From: an uncultured Prevotellaceae bacterium
Lineage (GTDB): Bacteria > Bacteroidota > Bacteroidia > Bacteroidales > Bacteroidaceae
NCBI GenBank assembly: GCA_947169245.1
Contig: CAMVPA010000020.1
Coordinates: forward strand, 1 to 57,545
DNA length: 57,545 nt
Direction: 5' to 3'
A program made the translations under genes and the position numbers. Below the pieces are notes generated by a model. It made no database searches, had not been told where the DNA came from, and saw only the letters and a list, made by a program, of their open reading frames with translations. Numbering within the stretch: position 1 is the first letter of the stretch; each line of letters opens with the position of its first letter. Shown in pieces: positions 15,878 to 25,031 of the stretch.

Positions 15878-17119
15878 TTAGTCGGCACGGAGTGCCTCAA
15901 TAGGACGTATGCGGCTGGCTTTGTAGGCTGGAATCAGTCCTGCGATGGTACCAGCGATGATCATCACCACGGTAGCCTCGAAACAGACATCCAGTCCGAC
16001 GGTGGGGTCAAGGAACATGGTAGCCTTGAACAGACCGGTGTCGATGGTCTCGTGACCTATCGTCGCGTCCATGTACTCATTGGCAGCCACGCCCAGCACC
16101 ATACCTATATAGCCGAAGAAGGTGGTGATGATGACACTCTCGACGATAATCAGCTTCAGGATGCTCCATGGCTTGGCGCCGATGGCCTTGCGGATGCCGA
16201 ACTCATGGGTACGCTCCTTGACGGTGATGAGCATGATGTTCGAGACGCCCACAATGCCCGAGAGCAACGTGAAGAGGCCCACAATCCAGAGGGCCGTACG
16301 GATGATGCCGATGCCCTGCTCCATCTGCAGGTTCTGCGTAAAGCGGTTCCACAGCCACACGGCATCCTCGTCTTCCGGATGGGCCTGGTGCTCAGCGTTC
16401 AGACGCCGGCGGTAGTCCTTCTCAAAGTCTTCGTTGGCTTTCTCGGTAGGCAGGCCATGGAAGGTGAACTCAATGCGGCCGGCATCGTCGGTGTTGGCAC
16501 CAAAGATGCGCTTGATGGCAGTGTAGCTGCTGAACGCACCGGCACGCCCATTCTCCTGTTCTTTGTAAATGCCCACTACCTTGAAAGCAAGATTACCCAC
16601 GTTCACGAAGTCGCCGACATGGCACTTCAGTTCCTTGGCCTGCTTGTTGCCCAGTACCAGCACCTTGCGGCTCTCCTGCACGTCAATCTGATTGATGAAG
16701 CGGCCATGGAGCATCTCTGTCTTGTTGATCTTCGTGTGGTTGGGGTAAACACCGCTGATAGACGTACTGATGTACTGCTGGCCGAGACTGATGGTAGACG
16801 ACGCATTGTACTGAGCACCTACCTCGTCAACGTTCTCAGAGAACTCCTTCTCGGTAATCTCCATGTCGCGTCCGTGCAGACGGATGTCGCGGCCTTCCTT
16901 CAGTCCCTTATAGGGCTTTGACGTCCAACCGCCGTAGACCACCATCGACGACGAGAGAAAGCGGTCGCTCTGCTTCAGGTTGGCATTGATAAGGCCGTTG
17001 CCCGCTCCCAGCAGCACAATGAGCATGAAGATGCCCCACGCCACTGCGAAACCCGTCAGTGCCGTACGCAGCTTGTTGCGCCGGGCCGTCGACCATATTT
17101 CTGTTAATATATCACGCAT
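15878..17119 (-). CDS. MacB-type ABC transporter permease (first)
   Basis: 413 residues, same design as the neighbouring permease: N-terminal helix (TALTGFAVAWGIFMLIVLLG, about 19-38), a MacB-PCD periplasmic domain, and three C-terminal helices with VKERTHEFGIRKAIGAKPWS as coupling region. It lies 2 bp after the ATPase stop, so the two are tightly co-translated. The two permeases are clearly diverged from each other, typical of heterodimeric MacB-like exporters in Bacteroidetes. Confidence 0.87.
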   Translation of the reverse strand: MRDILTEIWSTARRNKLRTALTGFAVAWGIFMLIVLLGAGNGLINANLKQSDRFLSSSMVVYGGWTSKPYKGLKEGRDIRLHGRDMEITEKEFSENVDEVGAQYNASSTISLGQQYISTSISGVYPNHTKINKTEMLHGRFINQIDVQESRKVLVLGNKQAKELKCHVGDFVNVGNLAFKVVGIYKEQENGRAGAFSSYTAIKRIFGANTDDAGRIEFTFHGLPTEKANEDFEKDYRRRLNAEHQAHPEDEDAVWLWNRFTQNLQMEQGIGIIRTALWIVGLFTLLSGIVGVSNIMLITVKERTHEFGIRKAIGAKPWSILKLIIVESVIITTFFGYIGMVLGVAANEYMDATIGHETIDTGLFKATMFLDPTVGLDVCFEATVVMIIAGTIAGLIPAYKASRIRPIEALRAD

Positions 17120-17121
17120 AG

Positions 17122-17841
17122 TTATTTCATTAAGCCTCCGCTGCCGAAGGGCGAGGCATCGTGGTTCAGGTTCTCCTCAATCTGTCCGATGATGCCGTCC
17201 TTGATGTGTACTATCTTGTTCGTCTCGTTGGCTACGCCGCTCTCGTGAGTCACCACGACGATGGTCATGCCGTCGTCCTGGTTCAGCCGCTTCAGCAACT
17301 GCATCACCTCCACAGATGTCTTCGAGTCGAGTGCGCCCGTAGGCTCATCGGCCAGAATAATCTGCGGACGGGTGATGAGTGCTCTGGCTATTGCCACGCG
17401 CTGCTTCTGTCCTCCCGACAGTTCATTGGGGTAGTGGTCGGCCCAGTCGAGCAGACCCAGACGCTCCAGATATTCTAATGCCATCTGATGACGCTTGCGC
17501 CTGGATACCCCCTGATAAAATAATGGCAACTCAACGTTTTCCACGGCAGTCTTAAACGAGATGAGATTAAACGACTGGAAGATGAAGCCTATCATGCGGT
17601 TACGGTAGTCGGCCGCCTTGCGCTCTGAGAGGTTCCAGATGGGCACACCAGCCAGCTCGTAGGTGCCGGAGTCGTAGTTGTCGAGGATGCCCAGGATGTT
17701 GAGCAAGGTCGACTTGCCCGAGCCGGAAGCACCCATGATACTGACGAACTCACCCTTTGCGATGTCGAGGTTGATGCCCTTCAACACGTGTAGCGGCTGT
17801 GCGCCCTGATAGGTCTTGTTAATGTCTTGTAAGTGAATCAT
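17122..17841 (-). CDS. MacB/LolD-type ABC transporter ATP-binding protein
   Basis: 239 residues with Walker A GASGSGKST (about 35-43), Q-loop FIFQSFNL, signature LSGGQKQR (about 142), Walker B IILADEPTGALD and the switch histidine in VVVTHE. The DEPTGALDSKT form is typical of the MacB/LolD group. It is the first gene of the five-gene efflux operon (ATPase, permease, permease, adaptor, TolC). No specific local regulator is visible. Confidence 0.92.
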   Translation of the reverse strand: MIHLQDINKTYQGAQPLHVLKGINLDIAKGEFVSIMGASGSGKSTLLNILGILDNYDSGTYELAGVPIWNLSERKAADYRNRMIGFIFQSFNLISFKTAVENVELPLFYQGVSRRKRHQMALEYLERLGLLDWADHYPNELSGGQKQRVAIARALITRPQIILADEPTGALDSKTSVEVMQLLKRLNQDDGMTIVVVTHESGVANETNKIVHIKDGIIGQIEENLNHDASPFGSGGLMK

Positions 17842-17946
17842 ATGGTTGTATTACTTCTTTAATTCTGTCCGTTAGACGCACGTCGTGCGCGTTTTGTTGC
17901 AGGATTGTAAGCTAAAAAAGCTTAATTCTTTGGGAGCTCCGCGTCT

Positions 17947-17980
17947 CCTCCCCCAGTCGGGGGAGGCCGGAAGGGGGCTT
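17947..17980. repeat. REP-like hairpin between barrel-protein gene and efflux operon
   Basis: CCTCCCCC (17947-17954) and GGGGGAGG (17959-17966) form an 8-bp stem with loop AGTC, followed by the tail CCGGAAGGGGGCTT. The same hairpin-plus-G-rich-tail layout occurs inside ispD (28494) and as the terminal repeats of the DUF559 element (51009, 51457). Confidence 0.55.
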
Positions 17981-20934
17981 CAGAAGAAGAACGGATCGGC
18001 TTCTTTCTTGCCCTTGGGGAACTTCCGGAACTGGTAGGTCAGTTTCAGCAAGACGTACTGCGACACGATGTTAGTATAGGTCTCCGTGCGTCCCTGAGCA
18101 TTGATGTTGTATTGGCGGTTACTCAACTGCCCCAGCAGATCGAAGCCCTCGATGCTGACAGTGAGCGCATTCTTTACCAACTGGCGGCTGAGCTTGGCAC
18201 CCCATATCAGTTCGTCGCGGTTCATCTCGGGGTCGCTGTAGCCGCGGCGGCAGTAGTTGACGATGCTGGTCGACAGCTGCAGCTTCCAGGGCAGTTGCAA
18301 GAGTGCCCGCAGACCATAGTTGAAGTTGCCGGCATTGACGCGCTGGAAGTCATCGCGGCTGCTGGTGACGTTGTTGTACGAGCCGCCAATGCTGGCACCC
18401 AGCTCGTGGTTGCCCCTACCCTCGCCGGCAGGCAGCTGGAGGGTGGCCGTCAGCCTGTCGTCGATGCTGGTGTTATGGACGATACTCTCAGTGCTGGCAG
18501 CGGCGCCCGCCACGCTGTTCAGGTCGACGCTGTGGTTGTAGGAGACACCTGCATTGTTCTCGAATTTCAAAAGTCCCTTCTTGAGTTTGGCCGTCTGACC
18601 ATAGCCGAAACTGACCGTAGCGTTCCAATTGCCGTCGACGTTGACGGGCTTGGTCGTAGTGCGTCCGCTGGTCTTGTCGTAGACCATGCTGGTGGCCACG
18701 GCGTTGTAGGTATGGCTGTAGTTCAGGTTGACGTTGATGTTCTGCATCTTGGGGCCTCCCATGCGGAAGAAGTAGCCACCGAGCCTCAGCGTTCCCGTCT
18801 TGCGCAGGTCGGGATTTGAGTAGCTCACGTTCAGCGGGTCGCTGTCGTCGACATAGCTGACCATGGTCATGATGTCGGGCACGCTGGTCTGGTACGAGGC
18901 GTTCAGTGCCATACGTGTGATGGCGGGCTGTTTGTCGTCGAGGCCCACAAAGACGGCGCCGCCCTCGTGCTTGGGGGCGTACTCTATACTGAGGCTGGGA
19001 TTGAGCAACCAGTGGTTCTGGGTGAGGTACTGCTGCGTCTGGCGGTAGTAGTCCAACTGCGTGTGCATCTGCTCTAACGGAAGTTCCAAGAGGATGTTGC
19101 CGTCGCCCAGGAAACGAGGGGCCAGCGTCAGTGCGGCATGCAGCTGCTGGCTGTTGTCGTGGCGGGTGTAGTTATAGCTGTTGGGACTGTCGAGCACACT
19201 GCGCAGGGCCTCGGCAGTCGACGGCAGCAGGTCGATGAAGGTGGAGTCGCGCCCCGGCAAGCGGTCCAGTCGGTAGAGCGAGTTCTCGTTGTCGTTGTAG
19301 GTGTGGCTGTATGCATAGCCCAAGCGGAGGTTATGACGCCCCAGTCCGACGTTGTAGTTGGCACTGAGCGACGTGTTCCAGTTGGTCGAAGGGGCGTCGG
19401 TGTAGTTGTTGCGGAAGTCGCGCAGCCCCTGCGTCTTCATGTAGTTCAGGTCCTGCAGCTGGAAGCTGTGCGACTTCGAGCGCGAGTAGTTGCCACCTGC
19501 CTGTAGCGACACCACGTCGGCCCACAGTTTGACGTGCGTCTGCAGGTTACCGCCGATGCTCAGGTTCTCGTTGTTGCTCTGGCTCTTGGTGGCACGGCGG
19601 TTCAAGGTCAGCTGACGGTACATGTCAGGATGCAGGAAGAGGTCGTCGAGCAGGTCACCGTACGCCGCAGGGTCGGCGTCGAACTCAGCCGAGCGGCTGT
19701 TGCCCCAGTTGTCGCCCGACGAGTAGCTGGCATTGTAGCTGGCCGTGGTGAGCAGCTTCTTAGGCGACCAGCTGAGATGGCCGTAGCTGCTGAAGCTGGT
19801 GGAGCGGCTGCGGCTATAGCTGGCCGAGCGGGCGTAGGTGTCGCCGCCGCTGAGGTAGGTCTGGCTCGACGTCCATGTGTCGGTGTGGTTGTTGTTGTTG
19901 TGCCTCCCGCTGACGCTGATGCCTGCCGAGAACTTGTCCTCCCAGCCGCCGTAGCTGTAGCCTACGTTGGCGGTGCGGGTGGTCTGTACGCCCTGTGCCG
20001 CCATCGGCTCAAAGTCGGCCATGCCGCCGTTCATGAACATGCGGCTGCTCTGGTCGTTCAGGTTGTTCAGGTTGGCGTTCAGCGACAGCTGGTGCATGCC
20101 TGCCCGCCGGCTGACCGTCAGCTTCAGCCCGTAGCGGTCGTCGGTGCCTGCACCGGCCTCGACGTTGCCGAAGGTACTGATGGCGTACTGCTTCTTCAGG
20201 CGGACGTCCATCACATAGCTCTTGTCGTTCATGTCGCGCTCCATCATCTCCGTGAGCTTGCCCTTGCGGTCGAACACCTTGATCTTGTTCACCGTGTAGG
20301 CAGGCAGGTTCTCAAGCGCCGCCTTGGGGTCGCCCTCGAAGAAGTCGCGGCCGTCGACCAGCAGGTTGTCTATCTTCTTGCCGTTCACCTTGATCTCGCC
20401 GTCCTTGTTCAGCTCAGCGCCCGGCAGCTGGCGTATCAGGGCGTCGAGCATCGAGCCCTCGGCCAGGTTAAAGGCGTCGGCATTGTAGACGACGGTGTCG
20501 CCACGCATCACCATCTTGATTTTCGTCCCCGTAACCGTCACCTCCCTTAACTGCTGCGACTCACGCTTCATCTCAATGCGCCCCACGTCGACATCGCCCT
20601 CGCGCTTGTACTTCACCTCGAAGGGCGTGTACTTGGTCTTGAAGCCGATGCACGAGGTGCGGATGAGGTACTTGCCCTTCTCCTTGACAGGCAACTGGAA
20701 GAGGCCGAAGCGGTTCAGCAGCAGCGTGTCGCCGCCTACGGGCTGGTAGGTAGCGAGCACGGTACTGTCGGCAGCTGAGAGCAGACTGATGGAGACGTTA
20801 GGCACCACCTCGTGGGTAAACGCCTCCACCACGCGGCCCGACACCATGCGGCTGTCATTGTTCTGGGCAGCGGCATTGCTGGCAGGCCACAGCAGTGCGA
20901 TGGTGAGCAGAAGCAGGTAATACCGTCGATTCAC
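17980..20934 (-). CDS. Outer membrane beta-barrel protein with CarboxypepD_reg-like N-terminus
   Basis: 984 residues: a signal peptide (MNRRYYLLLLTIALLWPASN), a carboxypeptidase-regulatory-like domain (about 30-125), and a plug-like region with DALIRQLPGAELNKDGEI and VNGKKIDNLLVDGRDFFEGD (about 165-205). A long barrel follows, of the outer-membrane beta-barrel family related to TonB-dependent receptors. It lacks an evident TonB box. It lies 48 bp after the GntR/ABC operon and may be co-transcribed, which would link an envelope stress transporter with an outer membrane protein. The transported ligand is unknown. Confidence 0.8.
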   Translation of the reverse strand: MNRRYYLLLLTIALLWPASNAAAQNNDSRMVSGRVVEAFTHEVVPNVSISLLSAADSTVLATYQPVGGDTLLLNRFGLFQLPVKEKGKYLIRTSCIGFKTKYTPFEVKYKREGDVDVGRIEMKRESQQLREVTVTGTKIKMVMRGDTVVYNADAFNLAEGSMLDALIRQLPGAELNKDGEIKVNGKKIDNLLVDGRDFFEGDPKAALENLPAYTVNKIKVFDRKGKLTEMMERDMNDKSYVMDVRLKKQYAISTFGNVEAGAGTDDRYGLKLTVSRRAGMHQLSLNANLNNLNDQSSRMFMNGGMADFEPMAAQGVQTTRTANVGYSYGGWEDKFSAGISVSGRHNNNNHTDTWTSSQTYLSGGDTYARSASYSRSRSTSFSSYGHLSWSPKKLLTTASYNASYSSGDNWGNSRSAEFDADPAAYGDLLDDLFLHPDMYRQLTLNRRATKSQSNNENLSIGGNLQTHVKLWADVVSLQAGGNYSRSKSHSFQLQDLNYMKTQGLRDFRNNYTDAPSTNWNTSLSANYNVGLGRHNLRLGYAYSHTYNDNENSLYRLDRLPGRDSTFIDLLPSTAEALRSVLDSPNSYNYTRHDNSQQLHAALTLAPRFLGDGNILLELPLEQMHTQLDYYRQTQQYLTQNHWLLNPSLSIEYAPKHEGGAVFVGLDDKQPAITRMALNASYQTSVPDIMTMVSYVDDSDPLNVSYSNPDLRKTGTLRLGGYFFRMGGPKMQNINVNLNYSHTYNAVATSMVYDKTSGRTTTKPVNVDGNWNATVSFGYGQTAKLKKGLLKFENNAGVSYNHSVDLNSVAGAAASTESIVHNTSIDDRLTATLQLPAGEGRGNHELGASIGGSYNNVTSSRDDFQRVNAGNFNYGLRALLQLPWKLQLSTSIVNYCRRGYSDPEMNRDELIWGAKLSRQLVKNALTVSIEGFDLLGQLSNRQYNINAQGRTETYTNIVSQYVLLKLTYQFRKFPKGKKEADPFFF

Positions 20935-20981
20935 AATTCTATCTTTTTACCTTTTTACTTTAATATACGCATAGCTTCTGC

Positions 20982-21338
20982 CTATTGTTGCGCATCGTAT
21001 GCAACTTTAACATCTTCTAACGTGATGCCCAGCAGCTGCATCTGTCGGAACAGCTCGGGCAGGCGCTCTTTCATGAACTCCTTCTTGCGCTCCTTCAGAA
21101 TCTGCTTCTTGGCGCCAGGCGTTACGAAGTAGCCCAGTCCGCGCTTATTATAAATGATGTTCGCGCGAGCCAGCTCGTCGTAAGCCTTCACGGCTGTGTT
21201 GGTGTTCACCTCCAGCAGCACACTATACTCACGGACAGACGGAATACGGTCGTCGTCCTTGTACTTGTCGGCAAGGATCTCATCGCAGAGGCGGTCGGCC
21301 ATCTGGATGTAGATGGGTTTATCATTCGTAAAAATCAT
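20982..21338 (-). CDS. GntR-family (YtrA-type) transcriptional regulator
   Basis: 118 residues. The N-terminal winged helix (about 8-75) has PIYIQMADRLCDEILAD and the recognition segment IPSVREYSVLLEVNTNTAVK. The short C-terminal tail, without a ligand-binding domain, is the YtrA subfamily hallmark. Such repressors usually control the ABC transporter genes next to them. It is the last of three overlapping genes (the start overlaps the permease by 4 bp). Probable operator repeats lie at 22972-23025. Confidence 0.88.
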   Translation of the reverse strand: MIFTNDKPIYIQMADRLCDEILADKYKDDDRIPSVREYSVLLEVNTNTAVKAYDELARANIIYNKRGLGYFVTPGAKKQILKERKKEFMKERLPELFRQMQLLGITLEDVKVAYDAQQ

Positions 21339-22135
21339 ACGTTTGCAAATTTATGGGTTACTACTTGCCAGCGGCAGAATAGACGATAGGCCAGCCAGGT
21401 GCATACGGTGATGACGCAGGTGTGGATGCACATCCAGATGATAATGCTCATGGTTGGGTCTAACTGTGTGGGGGTGTCGCGGTAACCTAATGAGTTGACC
21501 GTCCAGACGATGACGGAAAAAGCGATGGCGAACACGACTGAGGTGGCAATGAAGTGGAACTTCTTGAAGAACACACCGCCCAGCAGGAAGATGGAGTGGA
21601 TGACAACGAAGGCCAAATAAATATTCACGACTTCCATGAATGACGTATACTTGTCAACGCTCGGAAGGTTATGAACCAGCACCTTTGCCATACTGTAGAC
21701 CGGATATCCGGCCGCTTCCAGCCAAGCCATGTGAATACCGTCAGCCAGAATAATCGGCAGGACACCGCCCACCAGCATAAAGGCCAGCATATAGATCCAG
21801 CGCGACAGGAACTTCTCTAAGTTGGTGGCTGGCAGCATGAGCCAGGCGATGCGCTGCTGTTTCTTTTGCTCGCCGCGATAGAGCGTACTGGCCGTGATGA
21901 GGAAGAAGATAAACATGGCCATCATGCTGAAGCCGGCAACTGCCTGGCAAAGGCCTTTCACATAGGTATCCCAGTCATTCACGGCAGAAACATGCATGCC
22001 GATGTTCCATGCAAACCAGAAGAAGAACAGGTAGAGCAGCAGCATACAGACGGCGCCCCACATCATGGCCTTGCGGCCTTCGGCGAAATCGAGCTTCAGC
22101 ACGCGGCCGAAGCGGGTCATATTGAAGTTTTTCAT
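21335..22135 (-). CDS. ABC transporter permease-like membrane protein
   Basis: 266 residues with six hydrophobic segments, for example MMWGAVCMLLLYLFFFWFAW (about 24-43), FSMMAMFIFFLITASTLY (about 74-91) and IIIWMCIHTCVITVCTWL near the end. This is consistent with an ABC-2-like permease in the YtrB/YtrA type of operon. It overlaps both neighbours by ATGA-type junctions. No substrate can be deduced; related systems respond to cell-wall antibiotics. Confidence 0.75.
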   Translation of the reverse strand: MKNFNMTRFGRVLKLDFAEGRKAMMWGAVCMLLLYLFFFWFAWNIGMHVSAVNDWDTYVKGLCQAVAGFSMMAMFIFFLITASTLYRGEQKKQQRIAWLMLPATNLEKFLSRWIYMLAFMLVGGVLPIILADGIHMAWLEAAGYPVYSMAKVLVHNLPSVDKYTSFMEVVNIYLAFVVIHSIFLLGGVFFKKFHFIATSVVFAIAFSVIVWTVNSLGYRDTPTQLDPTMSIIIWMCIHTCVITVCTWLAYRLFCRWQVVTHKFANV

Positions 22136-22953
22136 TTTGTTAATCCTTTCGTTACAGCGTTAAACAATAGTTCCAAGTTCACTTGTGTCTCGGCCTGGCC
22201 TTCCTGGCGCACGGCCATCACGGCGTTGCCCTGCAGCGTGGGCTCAGCGTAGAGCACGCCCTCCATCTCGCTGGGCTGGCGGTACTCGAACACATATTTA
22301 TCCATAATCTCCTGCACTGAGGCGTTCAAAAGCAGCTCGCGCTGGTTCAGCATGAGAATGTGGTCGAGCAGCGCCTCCACGTCGTGCACCTGATGGGTGG
22401 AGATAATGACAATCTGGTCGTCGCTCATGTTCTGTGCCACCGTCTTGCGGAACTGCGACTTCGAGGGAATGTCGAGGCCATTGGTCGGCTCATCCATCAG
22501 TAGCACCTTCGTGTTGGTGGCCAGGGCAAACGACATGAAGACCTTCTTCTTCTGTCCCATCGACAGCGCCCCGAGCAGCAAGTCCGTATCCAACTCAAAG
22601 TCGCGCAGGCAGGTCTCCAACCGCTCCTGACTGAAACGCGGATAGAACGGGGCGTTCAGCTCCACATAGCGGCGCAGCGTCATCGACGGCAGGTCAAACT
22701 CCTCGGGTACGAGGAAAATCTCCTCCAGCACCTCAGCCTGTCTTTTGTATGTTGCGATACTATCGCAACACACCGAACCGGACTTCGGGCGCAGCAGTCC
22801 CGCAATGAGGTAGAGCAGCGTCGACTTGCCCGTACCGTTCTTACCTAACAAACCGTAAATCTTGTTTTCCTCCAGCTGCAGGCTGAAGCCGTCGAACACC
22901 TGACCTTTCTGGCCAGGGTAACGGAAACTCATGTCTTGTACTTCGATTCTCAT
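22132..22953 (-). CDS. ABC transporter ATP-binding protein
   Basis: 273 residues: Walker A GLLGKNGTGKST (about 34-45), signature LSMGQKKK (about 139; M in place of the second Gly), Walker B VLLMDEPTNGLD, and switch His in IISTHQ. First gene of the operon ATPase-permease-GntR. A perfect 10-bp inverted repeat with one central base lies inside the gene (22750-22770). Confidence 0.88.
   Translation of the reverse strand: MRIEVQDMSFRYPGQKGQVFDGFSLQLEENKIYGLLGKNGTGKSTLLYLIAGLLRPKSGSVCCDSIATYKRQAEVLEEIFLVPEEFDLPSMTLRRYVELNAPFYPRFSQERLETCLRDFELDTDLLLGALSMGQKKKVFMSFALATNTKVLLMDEPTNGLDIPSKSQFRKTVAQNMSDDQIVIISTHQVHDVEALLDHILMLNQRELLLNASVQEIMDKYVFEYRQPSEMEGVLYAEPTLQGNAVMAVRQEGQAETQVNLELLFNAVTKGLTK
22750..22770. 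repeat. 21-bp perfect palindrome inside the ATPase gene
   Basis: TGTTGCGATA, C, TATCGCAACA. It is coding (CCDSIATY) in a surface-loop region after Walker A. Possible protein-binding or recombination site; no other copy was noticed in the window. Confidence 0.5.
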
Positions 22954-22971
22954 GTTGTAATATAGCTGATT

Positions 22972-23039
22972 GTACTTATGTTATAGTGTACTACTTTAAT
23001 AGGTCACCGCAAAAGTAGTACTTATTTCCCATACCGCAA
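22972..23039 (-). promoter_or_regulatory. Promoter and candidate GntR operator of the ABC operon
   Basis: On the minus strand TTG (23037-23039) precedes TACTTTTG (23010-23017) by 19 bp. GTAGTAC (23015-23021) overlaps the -7 element and is mirrored by GTACTAC at 22988-22994. GTACTTAT occurs at both 22972-22979 and 23018-23025. Such symmetry around the start site fits autorepression by the GntR protein encoded in the operon. Confidence 0.5.
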
Positions 23040-23139
23040 TGGATTCCGGCAAAAGTTTAAGCTTAATTAACCATCGGACACAAACGGCGACAAAAAGACG
23101 CCGTTGGTATTATTCGACTCAAAAAGATTTGTCACGGGC

Positions 23140-23171
23140 TTTGGTAATTCTGTTTTTTTTACTTACCTTTG
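23140..23171 (+). promoter_or_regulatory. Promoter of the histidine kinase gene
   Basis: TTTG (23140-23143), 20 bp, TACCTTTG (23164-23171). It lies 34 bp before the ATG at 23205, so the longer frame starting with TTG at 23169 would begin inside the promoter. Confidence 0.8.
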
Positions 23172-23204
23172 CATCATAAATACTTTAAGAACTGTCAACA
23201 ACCA

Positions 23205-24992
23205 ATGAGACCACTATTCATTACCCTACTTCTATGTGGGTTATTTCTCGGTCATGTGGCGGCTGAAGCCAAAGCCAGAGACGAGAAAGCCGAACAGCTG
23301 CTCAACGACTTACGCAAATACTTCAACGACCCACGGGAGGACTCCTTCTATGTGGCTGCCGAGAACTACAGACAGTATTATCTGCAGCAGAAGAACGAGC
23401 GTCTGTATTACAAGGGCTACGAAGACGAGATACTGCACGACATCAACTTCAACCATTTCTACCGTGCCATGAAGAAAACCAAGGCCATGCAGGCCGACAT
23501 GTTTGAACGGAAGTGTACGGACGAGTACTACAGAGCCACCTACCTCATCGGTATGATCTACTCCATGAAAGGCAATATCGACATGGCGAAACACTACTTC
23601 GAGAAGGCCATCGACGAAGTGAACCACTCCAATCCCCTGAATCTCATCAGCATTTACATCGACCTGGCCAACATCGAGATGGATAAGGAGCCGAAGGAAG
23701 CGCTGAAGCATCTCGACACGGCGACAGCCATCATACGGTCGGCCAACCTGAAGTACGAATATAGCGATGCCATCGGCTTCAAGGTCATCATTGCCTTTGC
23801 CATGAACGACTGGGATCTGCTGGACGAGAGCTATCGCATCTACCGCCAGCTCGAAAAGGACTATCCTGACGAATTCAGCACCACCTATTATAATTATGTG
23901 ATGATATGCAAGCTGGCCCGCGACGGACGTTATGACGAGGCCATGGCTTACACGCGCATGCTGACCAACGCCACCGACCGATACAAGTTCCAGTTGGACA
24001 TCTGCAAGGTGGCCGGTGACAGTGCCCGTGCCTTCAGGGCACTCGAGCGATTCCAGGAGGCAAAGGACTCGGTCAACAACGTCATCATGAGCGAAGAGCT
24101 GATAGAGACGGCCAAGGACCTGGACGTGGCCAAGGAGGAACACCGGAACGAGATGTCAAGGCTGAAGGAGCGCACCTACATCATGATTATCTGTCTGGCA
24201 GCCGCTGTCATCGTCATTCTGGCCTGTTTCATGCGAAGCCGCAGGATACACCTCAAGCGACTGAAGCAGAAGAACAAGGAACTGGAGATAGCACGCGACA
24301 AGGCACAGGAGTCGGAGCGCATGAAGATGAACTTCCTGAACAACATGAACCACGAGATACGCACGCCGCTCAACATCATCAGCGGCTTTGCACAGATTGT
24401 CAGCTCGCCGGACTTCATTACCTCGCCCGAGGAACGCAAGGAAATATCCTACCGCATCCAGAAAAGCTCCAATAATATTACATGCATCATTGAGGAACTG
24501 CTCGACATCTCGAGCAAGGCGTGCGTACGCTACATTGCCAAGGACGACAACATCTCGTGCAATGTGCTGTGTCGCGACATCATCGAGAAGTTTGTCATTC
24601 CCAGCAACAGCAGCATCGACATCGTGTTTAAGTCGGACCTGAGGGATTCGTTCATGATTCAGACCAACTGCGAGGAACTGCGCAAGATTCTGAACTGTCT
24701 GCTCAGCAACGCCTGCAAGTTTGCTGACGGGGGGACGGTCGTGGTCAAGAGCCAGTTAAACAGATCAACCAAGCAGGTGGAGATCAGCGTGACCGACAAG
24801 GGCGAAGGCATACCCGACGAAGACAGCGAGAAGATTTTCAATCACTTCTACAAGATTGACAACTATACCGAGGGAATCGGCCTGGGACTGCCACTGGCCC
24901 GACGGACGGCACGCCAGCTGGGTGGCGACGTCAGGCTCGACACGAACTACAAGGACGGTGCGCGCTTCATCATCTCGCTGCCCGTGGAGTAA
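23205..24992 (+). CDS. Membrane sensor histidine kinase with periplasmic TPR-like domain
   Basis: 595 residues from ATG 23205: signal peptide (PLFITLLLCGLFLGHVAAEA), an about 300-residue helical sensor region with TPR-like repeats (YLIGMIYSMKGNIDMAKHYF), one membrane helix (IMIICLAAAVIVILACFM, about 325-342), and a coiled linker. The HisKA domain has NHEIRTPLNIISGF. HATPase_c has the N-box (LSNACKFADG), G1 (DKGEGIPD) and G2 (EGIGLGLPLARR). No receiver domain and no adjacent response regulator is present, so it is an orphan kinase here. The ligand is unknown. Confidence 0.88.
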   Translation: MRPLFITLLLCGLFLGHVAAEAKARDEKAEQLLNDLRKYFNDPREDSFYVAAENYRQYYLQQKNERLYYKGYEDEILHDINFNHFYRAMKKTKAMQADMFERKCTDEYYRATYLIGMIYSMKGNIDMAKHYFEKAIDEVNHSNPLNLISIYIDLANIEMDKEPKEALKHLDTATAIIRSANLKYEYSDAIGFKVIIAFAMNDWDLLDESYRIYRQLEKDYPDEFSTTYYNYVMICKLARDGRYDEAMAYTRMLTNATDRYKFQLDICKVAGDSARAFRALERFQEAKDSVNNVIMSEELIETAKDLDVAKEEHRNEMSRLKERTYIMIICLAAAVIVILACFMRSRRIHLKRLKQKNKELEIARDKAQESERMKMNFLNNMNHEIRTPLNIISGFAQIVSSPDFITSPEERKEISYRIQKSSNNITCIIEELLDISSKACVRYIAKDDNISCNVLCRDIIEKFVIPSNSSIDIVFKSDLRDSFMIQTNCEELRKILNCLLSNACKFADGGTVVVKSQLNRSTKQVEISVTDKGEGIPDEDSEKIFNHFYKIDNYTEGIGLGLPLARRTARQLGGDVRLDTNYKDGARFIISLPVE

Positions 24993-25031
24993 TGAATAAT
25001 GAGTAATTTGTAATTAGTAATGAGTAATTAG
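24990..25031. repeat. Heptanucleotide repeat, TAATnAG type
   Basis: Six successive 7-mers: TAATGAA, TAATGAG, TAATTTG, TAATTAG, TAATGAG, TAATTAG. They form the entire gap between two convergent genes, and both stop codons (24990-24992 and 25028-25030) are part of the repeat. Confidence 0.75.

Noticed and set aside
19534..20550. Long plus-strand open frame of 338 codons opposite the barrel-protein gene
   Set aside because: It is the antisense shadow of a GC-rich gene with clear signal peptide, plug motifs and barrel on the minus strand; the predicted peptide has no domain pattern.
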